The notes under the pieces are model-generated. The model saw nothing but the letters and a program-made list of their open reading frames with translations, did not search any database and was not told where the DNA came from. The position numbers were made by a program, and so were the translations under genes. Positions 46,825 to 56,950 of a stretch of DNA of 64,000 nt are shown here, piece by piece (positions within the stretch are counted from its first letter, which is position 1; each line of letters starts with the position of its first letter). The DNA lies in the NCBI GenBank assembly GCA_001801995.1, contig MGZB01000001.1, positions 124,001 through 188,000 of the forward strand. The letters run 5' to 3'. This DNA is from Gammaproteobacteria bacterium RIFOXYD12_FULL_61_37. GTDB lineage: Bacteria > Pseudomonadota > Gammaproteobacteria > Chromatiales > Chromatiaceae.

Positions 46825-49077
46825 TTATTGAACGGCCTTTTGGGCGTGGTTGTTGAATTCCTCTGCCTTCAGATAGCCCATGACACGGAAGTTCTTCCGC
46901 TCCTGGCCGTCGGCGCCAAAGAAGAGGATGGCGGGCGGCGCCGGGATCTGAAAGTGGCCGAGCAGCGCCTTGTCCTGCTCGTCGTTGGCGGTGACATCCG
47001 CCTGGAGCAGGACGAGCCCGGTGAGGCTGGCCTGGACCTTGGGGTCGGTGAAGACATACTTCTCGAACTGAACACAGTAGGTACACCAAGTGGCATAGAA
47101 GTCGAGCATGACCGGCTTGCCCTGTCGGCTGGCCAAGGCGAGCTCCCGGTTCAGATCGTCGATGGTCTTGATGCGCTTGAAGCGGGCCTCGGCCGACTGA
47201 GTAGCGCCATTTGCGGTACCGGAGGAGAGGCCTCGCAGGGGTTGCAGGCTATCCTTGCCACCGGCGGCGACGCCTACCAGCATCAACGCGCCGTAAATCA
47301 GGGCGGCCAGGCCCAGGCCCTTCCACAGCTTGCGCCAGCCGGAGACAGCCTCCGGCAGCAGGGAGAGGGCGCCCATGTAAACCCCTGAGCAGATCAGCAG
47401 CAGCCCCCAGAGCAGCATGGCGAACACGGGGGGGAGGATGCGTTCCAGCAAGAGAATGGCGACGGCCAGCATCAGCACGCCGAAGACGGCCTTTACGGCC
47501 TCCATCCAGTGCCCCGCTTTGGGGAGCAGCTTACCCGCGCCGGCGCCCAGGACGATCAAGGGCGCGCCCATGCCCATGCCCATGGCGAACAGCGCCAGTC
47601 CACCCAGCAGGGCATCGCCAGTCTGGCCGATATAGATCAGCGCACCGGCCAGTGGAGGGGCGACGCAGGGGCCGACGATGAGGGCGGAGAGGAAGCCCAT
47701 GACGGCTACGCCGGTGTAAGTGCCTCCCTTTTGTTGATGGCTGACCCTACCGATCTGTCCTTGCAGGGCTTTGGGCAGTTGCATGTCGTAGAAACCGAAC
47801 ATGGAAAGGGCCAACAGGACGAAGATCAAAGCAAAGGCGCTTAGTATCCAGGGGTTCTGAAAAGCGATTTGGAGGTTCTCACCGAACAGGCCGGCCAAGA
47901 CGCCGGCAAGGGTATAAGTGGCGGCCATGGCCAGCACATAGACAAATGAGAGCAGGGTGCCCCTGAGTGGGGTGAGTCTGGTTCCGTGGCCGGCAATGAT
48001 GCCGGAGAGGATGGGGATCATGGGAAAGACACAGGGGGTGAGGGCAAGCAGCAGGCCGACCCCGAAGAAGCTGACGAGAATCAGCCAAATGTTGCCGCCC
48101 TTCAGGAGATCGGCGATCTGGTCCTGCTCGGCGGTTGGTTCCTGTTGTGGAAGGGGCTTTGCCAGTGGACCGGCGGCGGCCGCGAGGGCAGGCAGGTCGA
48201 GGCTCAGCTCTTTCCGTTGTGGCGGGTAGCAGACCCCAATCTCGGCGCAGCCCTGATAGGCGACATTCAGGCTGATCTTGGTAGCAGCATTGTTGGTGCG
48301 TTGCAGGGGGATGGTTAGGTCGATCTCTTCCGTATAGACCGCCAAGTCACCCTCGCTGCCATCGGGGCGGATGGCGTTCTGTTTGATCTTGGGCTTCGGC
48401 ATTTGGTAGGTCCCCAAGGCGACGCCATCGGCCTGCTTGAGCGTTACCTTGATCTGCTCCTGATAGAGGTAGGTCCCTTCGGCAATCTGCCAAAAGAGCC
48501 TGATGCCGTCCCCCGGGGGCTCCACCGAAGCACTGAGCTTGAAGGCCTCCTCGACCGGCAGGATGTCCCCCTCAACGCCGCCGCTACCTATGGGTTTCAA
48601 CGAAACAGGAAGGGCTGTCCCGGCAATGGGGGGCAAGTTCAAAGAAAGGGTCTGGGTATGGGGTGGGTAGCAGAGGCCCGCATCGGCGCAGCCCTGGGAC
48701 TTAACGATCAAATTGAAGGCCGTCTGGGAGGGGTCCTTCCGGAGGAGAGGAAGGTCGATGGACAGCATGTCCCGGTAGATCTCCACGTTCCCGAAGAACT
48801 GGTCTTGCTTGGTTTCGGCCGGGGGTAGCCGTACCCCGCCAGCCTCGATGCCAGGGGTGCCGGAACGGACGCTGATCTTGTCCTTGTAGAGGTAGTAGCC
48901 TTCAGCGATCCGCCACTCTACGCGCACAGTTTCCTTGTCCAGGACGCTTCCCGATATAGGGTATGCCTCATCGGGGCGAAGGAAATTTTCTTCCGCTCGC
49001 GGGGTCTGGGCTGCAAGGAGCAGCAGTAAAAGTGCGAAGAGCCGGCCTAGCTTGAAATTGTGCATTGTTCGACCCAT
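46825..49077 (-). CDS. dsbD: Thiol:disulfide interchange protein DsbD with duplicated N-terminal domain
   Basis: A 750-residue protein carrying electrons from cytoplasmic thioredoxin to periplasmic thiols. A signal peptide is at about 1-28. Two tandem N-terminal DsbD-alpha domains follow, each with a YLY-type cap region and the reactive CxxxxxC pair: C130/C136 (GCADAGLCYPP) and C277/C283 (GCAEIGVCYPP). The transmembrane domain keeps both cysteines, C349 (LTPCVFPM) and C471 (VGPCVAPP), and the C-terminal thioredoxin domain has C665-T-Y-C668. The usual length is about 560-600. The 5' end overlaps cutA by 31 bases; an alternative start is 49065. Confidence 0.95.
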   Translation of the reverse strand: MGRTMHNFKLGRLFALLLLLLAAQTPRAEENFLRPDEAYPISGSVLDKETVRVEWRIAEGYYLYKDKISVRSGTPGIEAGGVRLPPAETKQDQFFGNVEIYRDMLSIDLPLLRKDPSQTAFNLIVKSQGCADAGLCYPPHTQTLSLNLPPIAGTALPVSLKPIGSGGVEGDILPVEEAFKLSASVEPPGDGIRLFWQIAEGTYLYQEQIKVTLKQADGVALGTYQMPKPKIKQNAIRPDGSEGDLAVYTEEIDLTIPLQRTNNAATKISLNVAYQGCAEIGVCYPPQRKELSLDLPALAAAAGPLAKPLPQQEPTAEQDQIADLLKGGNIWLILVSFFGVGLLLALTPCVFPMIPILSGIIAGHGTRLTPLRGTLLSFVYVLAMAATYTLAGVLAGLFGENLQIAFQNPWILSAFALIFVLLALSMFGFYDMQLPKALQGQIGRVSHQQKGGTYTGVAVMGFLSALIVGPCVAPPLAGALIYIGQTGDALLGGLALFAMGMGMGAPLIVLGAGAGKLLPKAGHWMEAVKAVFGVLMLAVAILLLERILPPVFAMLLWGLLLICSGVYMGALSLLPEAVSGWRKLWKGLGLAALIYGALMLVGVAAGGKDSLQPLRGLSSGTANGATQSAEARFKRIKTIDDLNRELALASRQGKPVMLDFYATWCTYCVQFEKYVFTDPKVQASLTGLVLLQADVTANDEQDKALLGHFQIPAPPAILFFGADGQERKNFRVMGYLKAEEFNNHAQKAVQ

Positions 49078-49370
49078 TCAAGGTATGGTTGATGGCCCTG
49101 TTCCACCCCAAGGGCGATGACCTCGGGCACATCGTAAGGATGCAGCGCCACAAGCGCTTGCTGAAGTTCGTCGAGCCGGGAGCGGCTGGTCTTGATCAGC
49201 AGCAGGGTCTCTTGGGACCGCTCGATTTTTCCCTGCCAGCGATAGATCGAGGTAATGCCGGGAAGGACATTGACACAGGCGGCAAGCCCGGCATCAACGA
49301 GTCTGACGGCGATCTCCTCGGCGGTCTCTCGGTCCGGGCAGGTGCATAGGACGAGGTTTATTGTTGTCAT
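49047..49370 (-). CDS. cutA: CutA divalent-cation tolerance protein
   Basis: A 107-residue trimeric ferredoxin-like protein of the CutA1 family. Motifs: VLCTCPDRETAEEIA, LVDAGLAACVNVLPGITSIYRWQGKIE (positions about 25-51) and TLLLIKTSRSR with HPYDVPEVIAL. Its role in copper tolerance in E. coli is disputed. The frame extends much farther upstream, but the ATG at 49370 starts the family domain and leaves the divergent fxsA promoter region free. It overlaps dsbD, a frequent neighbour in gammaproteobacteria. Confidence 0.95.
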   Translation of the reverse strand: MTTINLVLCTCPDRETAEEIAVRLVDAGLAACVNVLPGITSIYRWQGKIERSQETLLLIKTSRSRLDELQQALVALHPYDVPEVIALGVEQGHQPYLEWVEQCTISS

Positions 49371-49445
49371 AGACGCCCTAAGATAGTTGAAGATCTCCTC
49401 CGGCGTAAAGCCATCCAACCTAGCTGATTTTATAAGGTGTTTGCC

Positions 49446-49904
49446 GTGAATCCCCTGTTGTTGTTCTTGATGCTGCTCATCGGCCTCCCCTTGCTGGAGC
49501 TTTATTTGTTGATCGAAGTGGGTTCCGCCATCGGCGCACTTCCCACTATTCTGCTGTCGCTCTTCACCGCTGTGCTGGGCGGGTTGCTGATGCGGTGGCA
49601 AGGGGTGTCCACGGCGTTGCGGGCGCGGGCGGCCATGGAGCGGGGCGAGGTCCCCGCCTTGGAGATGCTGGAGGGTGCGATGGTCTTTCTGGCCGGGCTC
49701 GCCTTGTTTCTGCCCGGTTTTTTCACCGACGCCCTGGGGCTCCTCGTGCTGATTCCTCCCTTGCGCCGGTTGGTGCTGCTCCGCTTCCTCAAGCGCGCCG
49801 GGGTGATGCGTCCGACGGGTTCCATGGGGCCTGGCCAAGGCCGATCCGCGATCTGCATCGAGGGCGAATGGCGGCGTGATGACGAGGGACGCGGCGGTTC
49901 CTGA
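49446..49904 (+). CDS. fxsA: FxsA cytoplasmic membrane protein
   Basis: A 152-residue protein with three or four hydrophobic segments in the first 110 residues and a charged tail. FxsA-family landmarks are LIGLPLLELYLLIEVGSAIG, TAVLGGLLMRWQG, GAMVFLAGLALFLPGF with TDALGLLVLIPP. The family can relieve phage T7 exclusion by the F plasmid in E. coli; the normal role is unknown. GTG at 49446 is chosen because an AAGG ribosome site lies 8 bases upstream; GTG at 49437 is the alternative. It commonly precedes groES. Confidence 0.9.
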   Translation: MNPLLLFLMLLIGLPLLELYLLIEVGSAIGALPTILLSLFTAVLGGLLMRWQGVSTALRARAAMERGEVPALEMLEGAMVFLAGLALFLPGFFTDALGLLVLIPPLRRLVLLRFLKRAGVMRPTGSMGPGQGRSAICIEGEWRRDDEGRGGS

Positions 49905-49937
49905 TGCACTGGCAGGAAAAAAGATGAGGTCTTTCCC

Positions 49938-49965
49938 TTGACTCTCGATAGTTCGCCCATATTAT
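49938..49965 (+). promoter_or_regulatory. groESL promoter, sigma-70 with sigma-32-like features
   Basis: TTGACT at 49938-49943 and TATTAT at 49960-49965 with a 16-base spacer form a good sigma-70 promoter. The same stretch also reads CTTGAC, then CGCCCATAT, close to the sigma-32 heat-shock consensus (CTTGAA and CCCCATnT). The CIRCE operator begins at its last base, so transcription would start in or next to the repressor site. Confidence 0.7.
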
Positions 49966-49991
49966 TGGCACTCACCAATGGCGAGTGCTAA
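49965..49991 (+). promoter_or_regulatory. CIRCE operator (HrcA binding site) of groESL
   Basis: TTGGCACTC, nine bases, then GAGTGCTAA: the CIRCE consensus TTAGCACTC-N9-GAGTGCTAA with one change (G for A at the third base). It overlaps the end of the promoter and lies 63 bases before groES. HrcA would repress here when GroEL is plentiful. hrcA itself is not in the window. Confidence 0.93.
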
Positions 49992-50054
49992 CAGCCCGCT
50001 ATTTGGAGACAATCTTTCCGTCTTCAGATCAACCTTCATTAAGGAGTCAGGTTA

Positions 50055-50345
50055 ATGAAAATCCGTCCTCTGCACGACCGTGTGGTCATCCGCCGCATGG
50101 AAGAAGAAACCACCACCGCCGGCGGCATCGTCCTGCCCGGTGCCGCCGCCGAAAAGCCCATGCAGGGCGAAGTGCTGGCTGTCGGCAACGGCAAATCCCT
50201 GGATAACGGCCAAGTCCGCCCCCTTGAAGTCAAGGTTGGCGACAAGGTGCTGTTCGGCAAGTACTCCGGCACCGAAGTCAAGATCGACGGCGATGAGCTG
50301 CTGGTGATGCGCGAAGAAGACATCATGGGTGTGGTCGAGAAATAA
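50055..50345 (+). CDS. groES: Co-chaperonin GroES
   Basis: A 96-residue Hsp10 that caps the GroEL ring. The full family pattern is present: [29 protein letters not shown] (positions 3-31, with the mobile loop), [26 protein letters not shown] and [15 protein letters not shown]. An AAGGAG ribosome site lies 9 bases before the ATG. groEL follows at 64 bases. Confidence 0.98.
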   Translation: MKIRPLHDRVVIRRMEEETTTAGGIVLPGAAAEKPMQGEVLAVGNGKSLDNGQVRPLEVKVGDKVLFGKYSGTEVKIDGDELLVMREEDIMGVVEK

Positions 50346-50379
50346 CCGGCCTGTCCGCTCAATCGAACGGCTTACGTAA

Positions 50380-52050
<1,671 letters not shown>

Positions 52051-52078
52051 GCGTCGACGCCTGATCCCAGGGCACAAA

Positions 52079-52108
52079 AGCCCGGCGAGCAATCGCCGGG
52101 CTTTTTTT
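52079..52108 (+). terminator. Intrinsic terminator of groESL
   Basis: AGCCCGGCGA (52079-52088), GCAA loop, TCGCCGGGCT (52093-52102), then a run of seven Ts (52102-52108). A perfect 10-pair GC-rich stem with a tetraloop and U-tract is a textbook Rho-independent terminator, 28 bases after the groEL stop. The A-run just before the stem could let it act weakly for the convergent gene too. Confidence 0.95.
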
Positions 52109-52130
52109 GTGGAGCCCCCCACAGAGTGGG

Positions 52131-52670
52131 CTATTTCTCGGGCGCTTTTAGATTAAAGCCCTGGATCGTCCATTTATCCTCGATTTTGATCATTTGAAAC
52201 TCGACCTTCGCCAATTTGCTGGAGCCATCCGTCAAATGGCCCGTCACTTGGCCGGTGTTGTTTTCAAAGCTCCGTGAATCGAAGCTGAAGGCTGTGTGCT
52301 TGGTCAGCACCGGATAGGCATCGACGAATTTCTTGTAGGCTTCCAAGGGCGTGGCTTGCTTGAATTCCGGCGAAGTCTGGCCGTAGGCGGCTTCGATGTT
52401 TCCGGAACGCAGGGCGGCCAAATGCGAATCGGCAAGGTTTTGCAGGTCGCTGGTTGCAAACAGGGCAAGGCCGACAACGAAGGCAATGAAGCCGGCGATC
52501 CACAGCAAGACCTTCTTCCAAACCGCCATCTTTTTCTTGACCGGGGGGCCTGCGCGCAGGCTTTGCTGCACTGGTGGCGAATCGCTGCCATCACCACCGG
52601 TCCGGGTGCCGCAACCGGGGCAGAAGTGGGCACTTTCCGGTACATGGGTACCACATTTGGGGCAAAACAT
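52131..52670 (-). CDS. Zinc-ribbon membrane protein of unknown function
   Basis: A 179-residue protein. Residues 1-22 are a zinc ribbon with two CxxC pairs (FCPKCGTHV and HFCPGCGTR). After a Ser/Pro-rich linker one membrane helix follows (about 50-70, VLLWIAGFIAFVVGLALF). The C-terminal 100 residues (SDLQNLADSHLAALRSG, AFSFDSRSF, DKWTIQGFNL) look like a DUF4864/DUF4878-type lumazine-like or NTF2-like periplasmic domain. The ATG at 52670 is preferred because an AGAGGAGA ribosome site lies 7 bases upstream; an ATG ten codons earlier is less likely. Function unknown. It converges on groEL. Confidence 0.75.
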   Translation of the reverse strand: MFCPKCGTHVPESAHFCPGCGTRTGGDGSDSPPVQQSLRAGPPVKKKMAVWKKVLLWIAGFIAFVVGLALFATSDLQNLADSHLAALRSGNIEAAYGQTSPEFKQATPLEAYKKFVDAYPVLTKHTAFSFDSRSFENNTGQVTGHLTDGSSKLAKVEFQMIKIEDKWTIQGFNLKAPEK

Positions 52671-52813
52671 CTGGGTGTCTCCTCTGTTGGTCTTCTGCAT
52701 AAACCATAGTTCATGGCGCGGCTGAGGTCTTGATGCATGACATCAGGTTCGCAAAAAAGGGGCCGTTTGCCCGTTCTGATACCAGGGGTTAAGCTGGACC
52801 GCGAATAACAGCG

Positions 52814-55696
52814 ATGGGGAAAACGATGGCGGTAGAAACTGCCCAGGGTCTTGAGGCACGGGTCGAAATCCAATACCAGTCTTGGCGCGAAAGGGCGGCC
52901 GAGGCTGGGTTGAATGCCGGTCTTGATGAGGATTTTTTGGTGGCGTTGAGGCGGGTATTCGAAGGGAGCGATTATGTTGCCCAGGCCTTACTTCGCCAGC
53001 CGGAACTTCTCTCCCAAGGTCATGCAACCGGTTTTTTGCGGGACCCCTTGCCCGAGGCTGGGATGGACAGGCTGCTTCGGGCCTCTTTGGAAGGGGTTGT
53101 CGATGAGGCGGGCCTGCAACGGGAGCTGCGCCGTTTCCGCAAGCGTCACATGATCCGGATCATCTGGCGTGACCTGGCCGGCTGGGCCGGTCTCGGGGAG
53201 ACGCTGGAAGACCTGTCCGCCCTGGCGGATGCCTGTATCGGGCTCGCCCTGGAACGGCTCTATGCCCAGTTGATCCCCCAGTATGGTGAGCCCATCGGCG
53301 CCGAGAGCGGGCAACCCCAGGGGTTGGTGGTGCTGGGTCTTGGCAAGTTAGGCGCCCGCGAACTCAATCTCTCTTCCGATGTGGATCTGATCTTTGCCTT
53401 CGAGGAACCGGGCAAGACCAATGGCCGTAAATCCGTGGCCAATGAGGAGTTTTTCACCCGCCTGATCCAGAAGCTGGTGCAGGCGCTCGACAACATGACG
53501 GGCGACGGCTTTGTCTTCCGCACGGATACCCGTCTGCGGCCCTATGGCGACGCAGGTCCCCTCGCGTGCAGTTTCGGCTTCATGGAGGAGTACTACTTCT
53601 CGCAGGCCCGCGAATGGGAACGTTACGCCATGATCAAGGCCCGCGTGGTGGCGGGCGATCCTCTGGCCGGCGAGCGTTTGATGGCGGTGCTGCGGCCCTT
53701 TACCTATCGGCGTTACCTCGATTTCGGTTCCATCGAGTCCCTCCGCGACATGAAACGTATGATCGCCGCCGAGCTGCACAAGAAGGGGATGGACGCCAAT
53801 ATCAAACTGGGTCCGGGCGGGATACGCGAGATTGAATTCCTCGGTCAGGCCTTTCAACTGATTCGCGGCGGCAGGGAGCCGGATCTGCAAATACGTCCGA
53901 TCCTCCAGGTCCTTCAAAGGCTCGGCGAGAAGGGGCTGCTGCCTCCTCTAGCCGTTGAGGAGCTGACCGCCGCCTATTGTTTCCTGCGGTTGGTGGAGAA
54001 CCGGCTGCAAGCCTGGCGCGACGAGCAGACCCACCGTCTGCCGGCTGATGATGAAGGCAGGCTGCGCCTGTCGCGGTCCATGGGGTTCGGCACCTGGGCG
54101 TCGTTTGGGGAAGTTCTGGGTGAGCATCGCGCCAAGGTGCAGGGCCATTTTGATCAGATATTCGCCGCCCAGGGCCAGGTGACGGGTGGCAAGGAAGCAA
54201 ACGCCATGCTGACGGCGCTCTGGCGTGGCGGGCTGGAAAGAGAAAGGGCGTCGGCGCTTCTGGAACAGCTTGGTTACCGGGGCGGGGAGGCGCCCCTGGA
54301 TGCCGTTCAAAGGTTACGGGACAGCGCCGCCGTGCGCAGACAGGAGGCTAAGGGGCAATCGCGCATGGACTTGCTGGTTCCCCTCGTTATGGAGGCGGCT
54401 GCGGGGGTGGGCGATCCGGACGGAGTTCTGCTCCGGCTCCTGGGTCTTCTGGAGGTGATCGCCGGCCGGGCGGCCTATCTGGCGTTGTTGGTGGAAAGCC
54501 CGGTCGCCCTCTCCCATCTGGTCAAGCTCGCTGGGGAAAGCCTTTGGATCGTCCATTCCCTCTCCAATCAACCCCTACTGCTGGATGAGCTGCTCGACCC
54601 CCGCAGGCTCTATAGCCCCTTGCATCGGGCGGGATTGGAGCAGGAACTGCGCGTGCTTTTGCAGCCCGTGGTGATGGACGACCTGGAGCAGCAGATGGAG
54701 CGGTTGCGTCAGTTTGCCCAGAGCAATATGTTGCGTGTGGCTGCGGCCGATATCACTGGTGTGATTCCACTGATGGTGGTGAGTGATTACTTGACCGAAA
54801 TCGCCGAGGTGGTGACGGTACAGGTGCTGGCATACTCCTGGCTGGAGCTGACGCGCAAGCATGGCCGCCCGGCCTGTATATTGGGCGAGTCGAGCGGCTT
54901 CGCTGTCATAGGCTACGGTAAGCTGGGAGGCATTGAACTGGGTTACGGGTCGGACCTGGATCTGGTCTTTCTGCACGGCAGCAAGGACCTGAATGCCATG
55001 ACCGACGGCGAAAGACCGGTCCCCAATGATGTCTTCTATGCGCGCCTGGGCCAGCGCATGGTGCATATGTTCAACACCCGCACCCCTTCCGGGCTGCTCT
55101 ACAGCGTGGATATGCGGTTACGGCCCAATGGCAATGCCGGGCTGCTCGTCAGTTCCCTGGACGCCTTCGAGCGTTATCAGAAAAACGAGGCCTGGACCTG
55201 GGAACATCAGGCATTGGTGCGCGCCCGCGCCGTGGCGGGCGACCCTCTGGTGATCGCGGAGTTTGGCCGTATCCGGCGCGAGGTGCTGTTGATCGAGCGC
55301 GATCCGGGCAAGCTGAGGGCCGATGTGCGTGAGATGCGGGAAAAGATGCGCGAATCCCTGGATAAAGGGAGCGATGGGACGTTCGACATCAAGCAGGGGA
55401 GGGGCGGTATCGCGGATATTGAATTTATGGTTCAATTCGCCGTTCTTCGCTGGGCGCATCTCTACCCCGATCTGTCCGTTTGGACGGACAACGTCCGGTT
55501 GCTGGAGACCCTGGCCAGGCACCAATTGCTGGCCGGTCAGGCGGCACAGCAACTGACGGGCGCCTATAAGGCCTTGCGAGCCATGAATCATCGCCACGCC
55601 ATCCAGGAACGGCCCGGCCTGATCGCAAGCGGAGAGTTGCAGGACGAACGCCGCGTCGTGACCGAGATCTGGCGGACGATGATGGAAGACGAATAA
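52814..55696 (+). CDS. glnE: Bifunctional glutamine synthetase adenylyltransferase/deadenylase
   Basis: A 960-residue enzyme that switches glutamine synthetase off and on by adding or removing AMP under PII control. The two nucleotidyltransferase cores are visible: GKLGARELNLSSDVDLIF with D189/D191 in the N-terminal deadenylase half, and GKLGGIELGYGSDLDLVF with D714/D716 in the C-terminal adenylase half. The length agrees with E. coli GlnE (946). Start ATG 52814 or 52826, the latter after GGGGA. ilvE follows at 33 bases, the usual gammaproteobacterial order. Confidence 0.97.
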   Translation: MGKTMAVETAQGLEARVEIQYQSWRERAAEAGLNAGLDEDFLVALRRVFEGSDYVAQALLRQPELLSQGHATGFLRDPLPEAGMDRLLRASLEGVVDEAGLQRELRRFRKRHMIRIIWRDLAGWAGLGETLEDLSALADACIGLALERLYAQLIPQYGEPIGAESGQPQGLVVLGLGKLGARELNLSSDVDLIFAFEEPGKTNGRKSVANEEFFTRLIQKLVQALDNMTGDGFVFRTDTRLRPYGDAGPLACSFGFMEEYYFSQAREWERYAMIKARVVAGDPLAGERLMAVLRPFTYRRYLDFGSIESLRDMKRMIAAELHKKGMDANIKLGPGGIREIEFLGQAFQLIRGGREPDLQIRPILQVLQRLGEKGLLPPLAVEELTAAYCFLRLVENRLQAWRDEQTHRLPADDEGRLRLSRSMGFGTWASFGEVLGEHRAKVQGHFDQIFAAQGQVTGGKEANAMLTALWRGGLERERASALLEQLGYRGGEAPLDAVQRLRDSAAVRRQEAKGQSRMDLLVPLVMEAAAGVGDPDGVLLRLLGLLEVIAGRAAYLALLVESPVALSHLVKLAGESLWIVHSLSNQPLLLDELLDPRRLYSPLHRAGLEQELRVLLQPVVMDDLEQQMERLRQFAQSNMLRVAAADITGVIPLMVVSDYLTEIAEVVTVQVLAYSWLELTRKHGRPACILGESSGFAVIGYGKLGGIELGYGSDLDLVFLHGSKDLNAMTDGERPVPNDVFYARLGQRMVHMFNTRTPSGLLYSVDMRLRPNGNAGLLVSSLDAFERYQKNEAWTWEHQALVRARAVAGDPLVIAEFGRIRREVLLIERDPGKLRADVREMREKMRESLDKGSDGTFDIKQGRGGIADIEFMVQFAVLRWAHLYPDLSVWTDNVRLLETLARHQLLAGQAAQQLTGAYKALRAMNHRHAIQERPGLIASGELQDERRVVTEIWRTMMEDE

Positions 55697-55729
55697 CCAC
55701 TCTACAACTAGTTACGGAAACCGGAAGCT

Positions 55730-56653
55730 ATGCAGACATTCGCGGATCGTGATGGCCTGATCTGGATGGACGGGGAAATGGTCCCCTGGCGCGAGGCCAA
55801 GACACATGTCCTCACCCATACCCTGCACTATGGCATGGGGGTGTTCGAGGGGGTGCGCGCCTACAAGACGGATAAGGGCACAGCCATCTTCCGTCTGGAG
55901 GACCACACTGAACGCCTGTTCCGCTCCGCCCATATCCTGGGCATGAAGATGCCATATGACCGCGAGACCCTGAACGAGGCGCAAAGGGCGGCTGTCCGAG
56001 AGAACAATCTGGAATCGGCCTATATCCGGCCCATGTGTTTTTACGGTGCGGAGGGCATGGGGTTGCGCGCCGATAACCTCCAGGTCCATTGCATCGTGGC
56101 CGCTTGGAATTGGGGGGCCTATCTGGGCGAGGAGAACATGAACAAGGGCATCCGCGTCCGGGTTTCCTCCTTCACCCGGCACCACGTCAACATCACCATG
56201 TGCCGGGCCAAGGCAAACGGCAATTACATGAATTCCATGCTGGCCCTGCGCGAGGCCCTGGAGACCGGTTGCGACGAAGCCCTGCTGCTGGACGCTGGCG
56301 GCTATGTGATGGAAGGCTCCGGCGAAAATATCTTCATCGTTCGCGATGGCGTGCTCTATACCCCCGATCTTACCTCCGCCCTGGATGGCATCACCCGTAA
56401 GACGGTGATGGGCCTGGCGAGAGACGAGGGTTTGGATGTGGTGGAGAAGCGCATCACACGTGACGAGGTCTATATCGCCGATGAGGCCTTCTTCACCGGC
56501 ACCGCCGCTGAGGTAACCCCGATCCGTGAAGTGGATGGCCGTCAAATCGGCCGTGGCGGACGCGGGCCGATTACCGGGAAGTTGCAGTCGATGTATTTCG
56601 ATCTCGTCCATGGCCGCCTTATCCGCCAACCCGAGTGGCTGGCCCATGTCTGA
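55730..56653 (+). CDS. ilvE: Branched-chain-amino-acid aminotransferase
   Basis: A 307-residue fold-type IV PLP enzyme catalysing the final transamination of valine, leucine and isoleucine synthesis. The catalytic lysine is K161 in RAKANGNYMNSMLA. The family segments YGMGVFEGVRAY, EGSGENIFIVRDG and FFTGTAAEVTPI are intact. It differs from the dat gene at 0.2 kb in length and motifs. It lies downstream of glnE and 48 bases before the CHCC zinc-finger gene. Confidence 0.97.
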   Translation: MQTFADRDGLIWMDGEMVPWREAKTHVLTHTLHYGMGVFEGVRAYKTDKGTAIFRLEDHTERLFRSAHILGMKMPYDRETLNEAQRAAVRENNLESAYIRPMCFYGAEGMGLRADNLQVHCIVAAWNWGAYLGEENMNKGIRVRVSSFTRHHVNITMCRAKANGNYMNSMLALREALETGCDEALLLDAGGYVMEGSGENIFIVRDGVLYTPDLTSALDGITRKTVMGLARDEGLDVVEKRITRDEVYIADEAFFTGTAAEVTPIREVDGRQIGRGGRGPITGKLQSMYFDLVHGRLIRQPEWLAHV

Positions 56654-56701
56654 AATCCGTTGACGAAACCCATCCTCAGAGGGGATGCACGGGAGCACAT
56701 C

Positions 56702-56893
56702 ATGAATACAGCCATAGCACATGCACAACAGATCACCTCTATTCACACCCTACGCCGGAGCGAACTGCCAGTCAGTTGTCCGCGCGTCGGAGAGAGCCTG
56801 TCCCATCTGCATCCCCGTGTTTATCTCTCCTTCAATAAGGATGGATTCGCCCTCTGCCCTTATTGCGGGACTCGCTATCAACTAAAGGATTAA
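56702..56893 (+). CDS. CHCC-type zinc-finger domain protein
   Basis: A 63-residue protein of the zf-CHCC family (related to a small subunit of mitochondrial complex I). The ligands appear as C in SCPRVG, H in HLHPRVYL and the pair in ALCPYCGTRYQL. The frame is open to a TTG at 56660, but the ATG at 56702 follows a GGGAG ribosome site by 8 bases and is the better start. Such genes commonly lie between ilvE and waaF in gammaproteobacteria; the function in bacteria is unknown. Confidence 0.88.
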   Translation: MNTAIAHAQQITSIHTLRRSELPVSCPRVGESLSHLHPRVYLSFNKDGFALCPYCGTRYQLKD

Positions 56894-56950
56894 GGGGCTG
56901 GTTTATTCGTGCCGCCCTGACCCATCGACCAGGAATGAGCAGACAGCCTG

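Noticed and set aside
46825-49077. Possible assembly duplication in dsbD
   Set aside because: The two N-terminal units are too different in sequence to be a recent or technical duplication.
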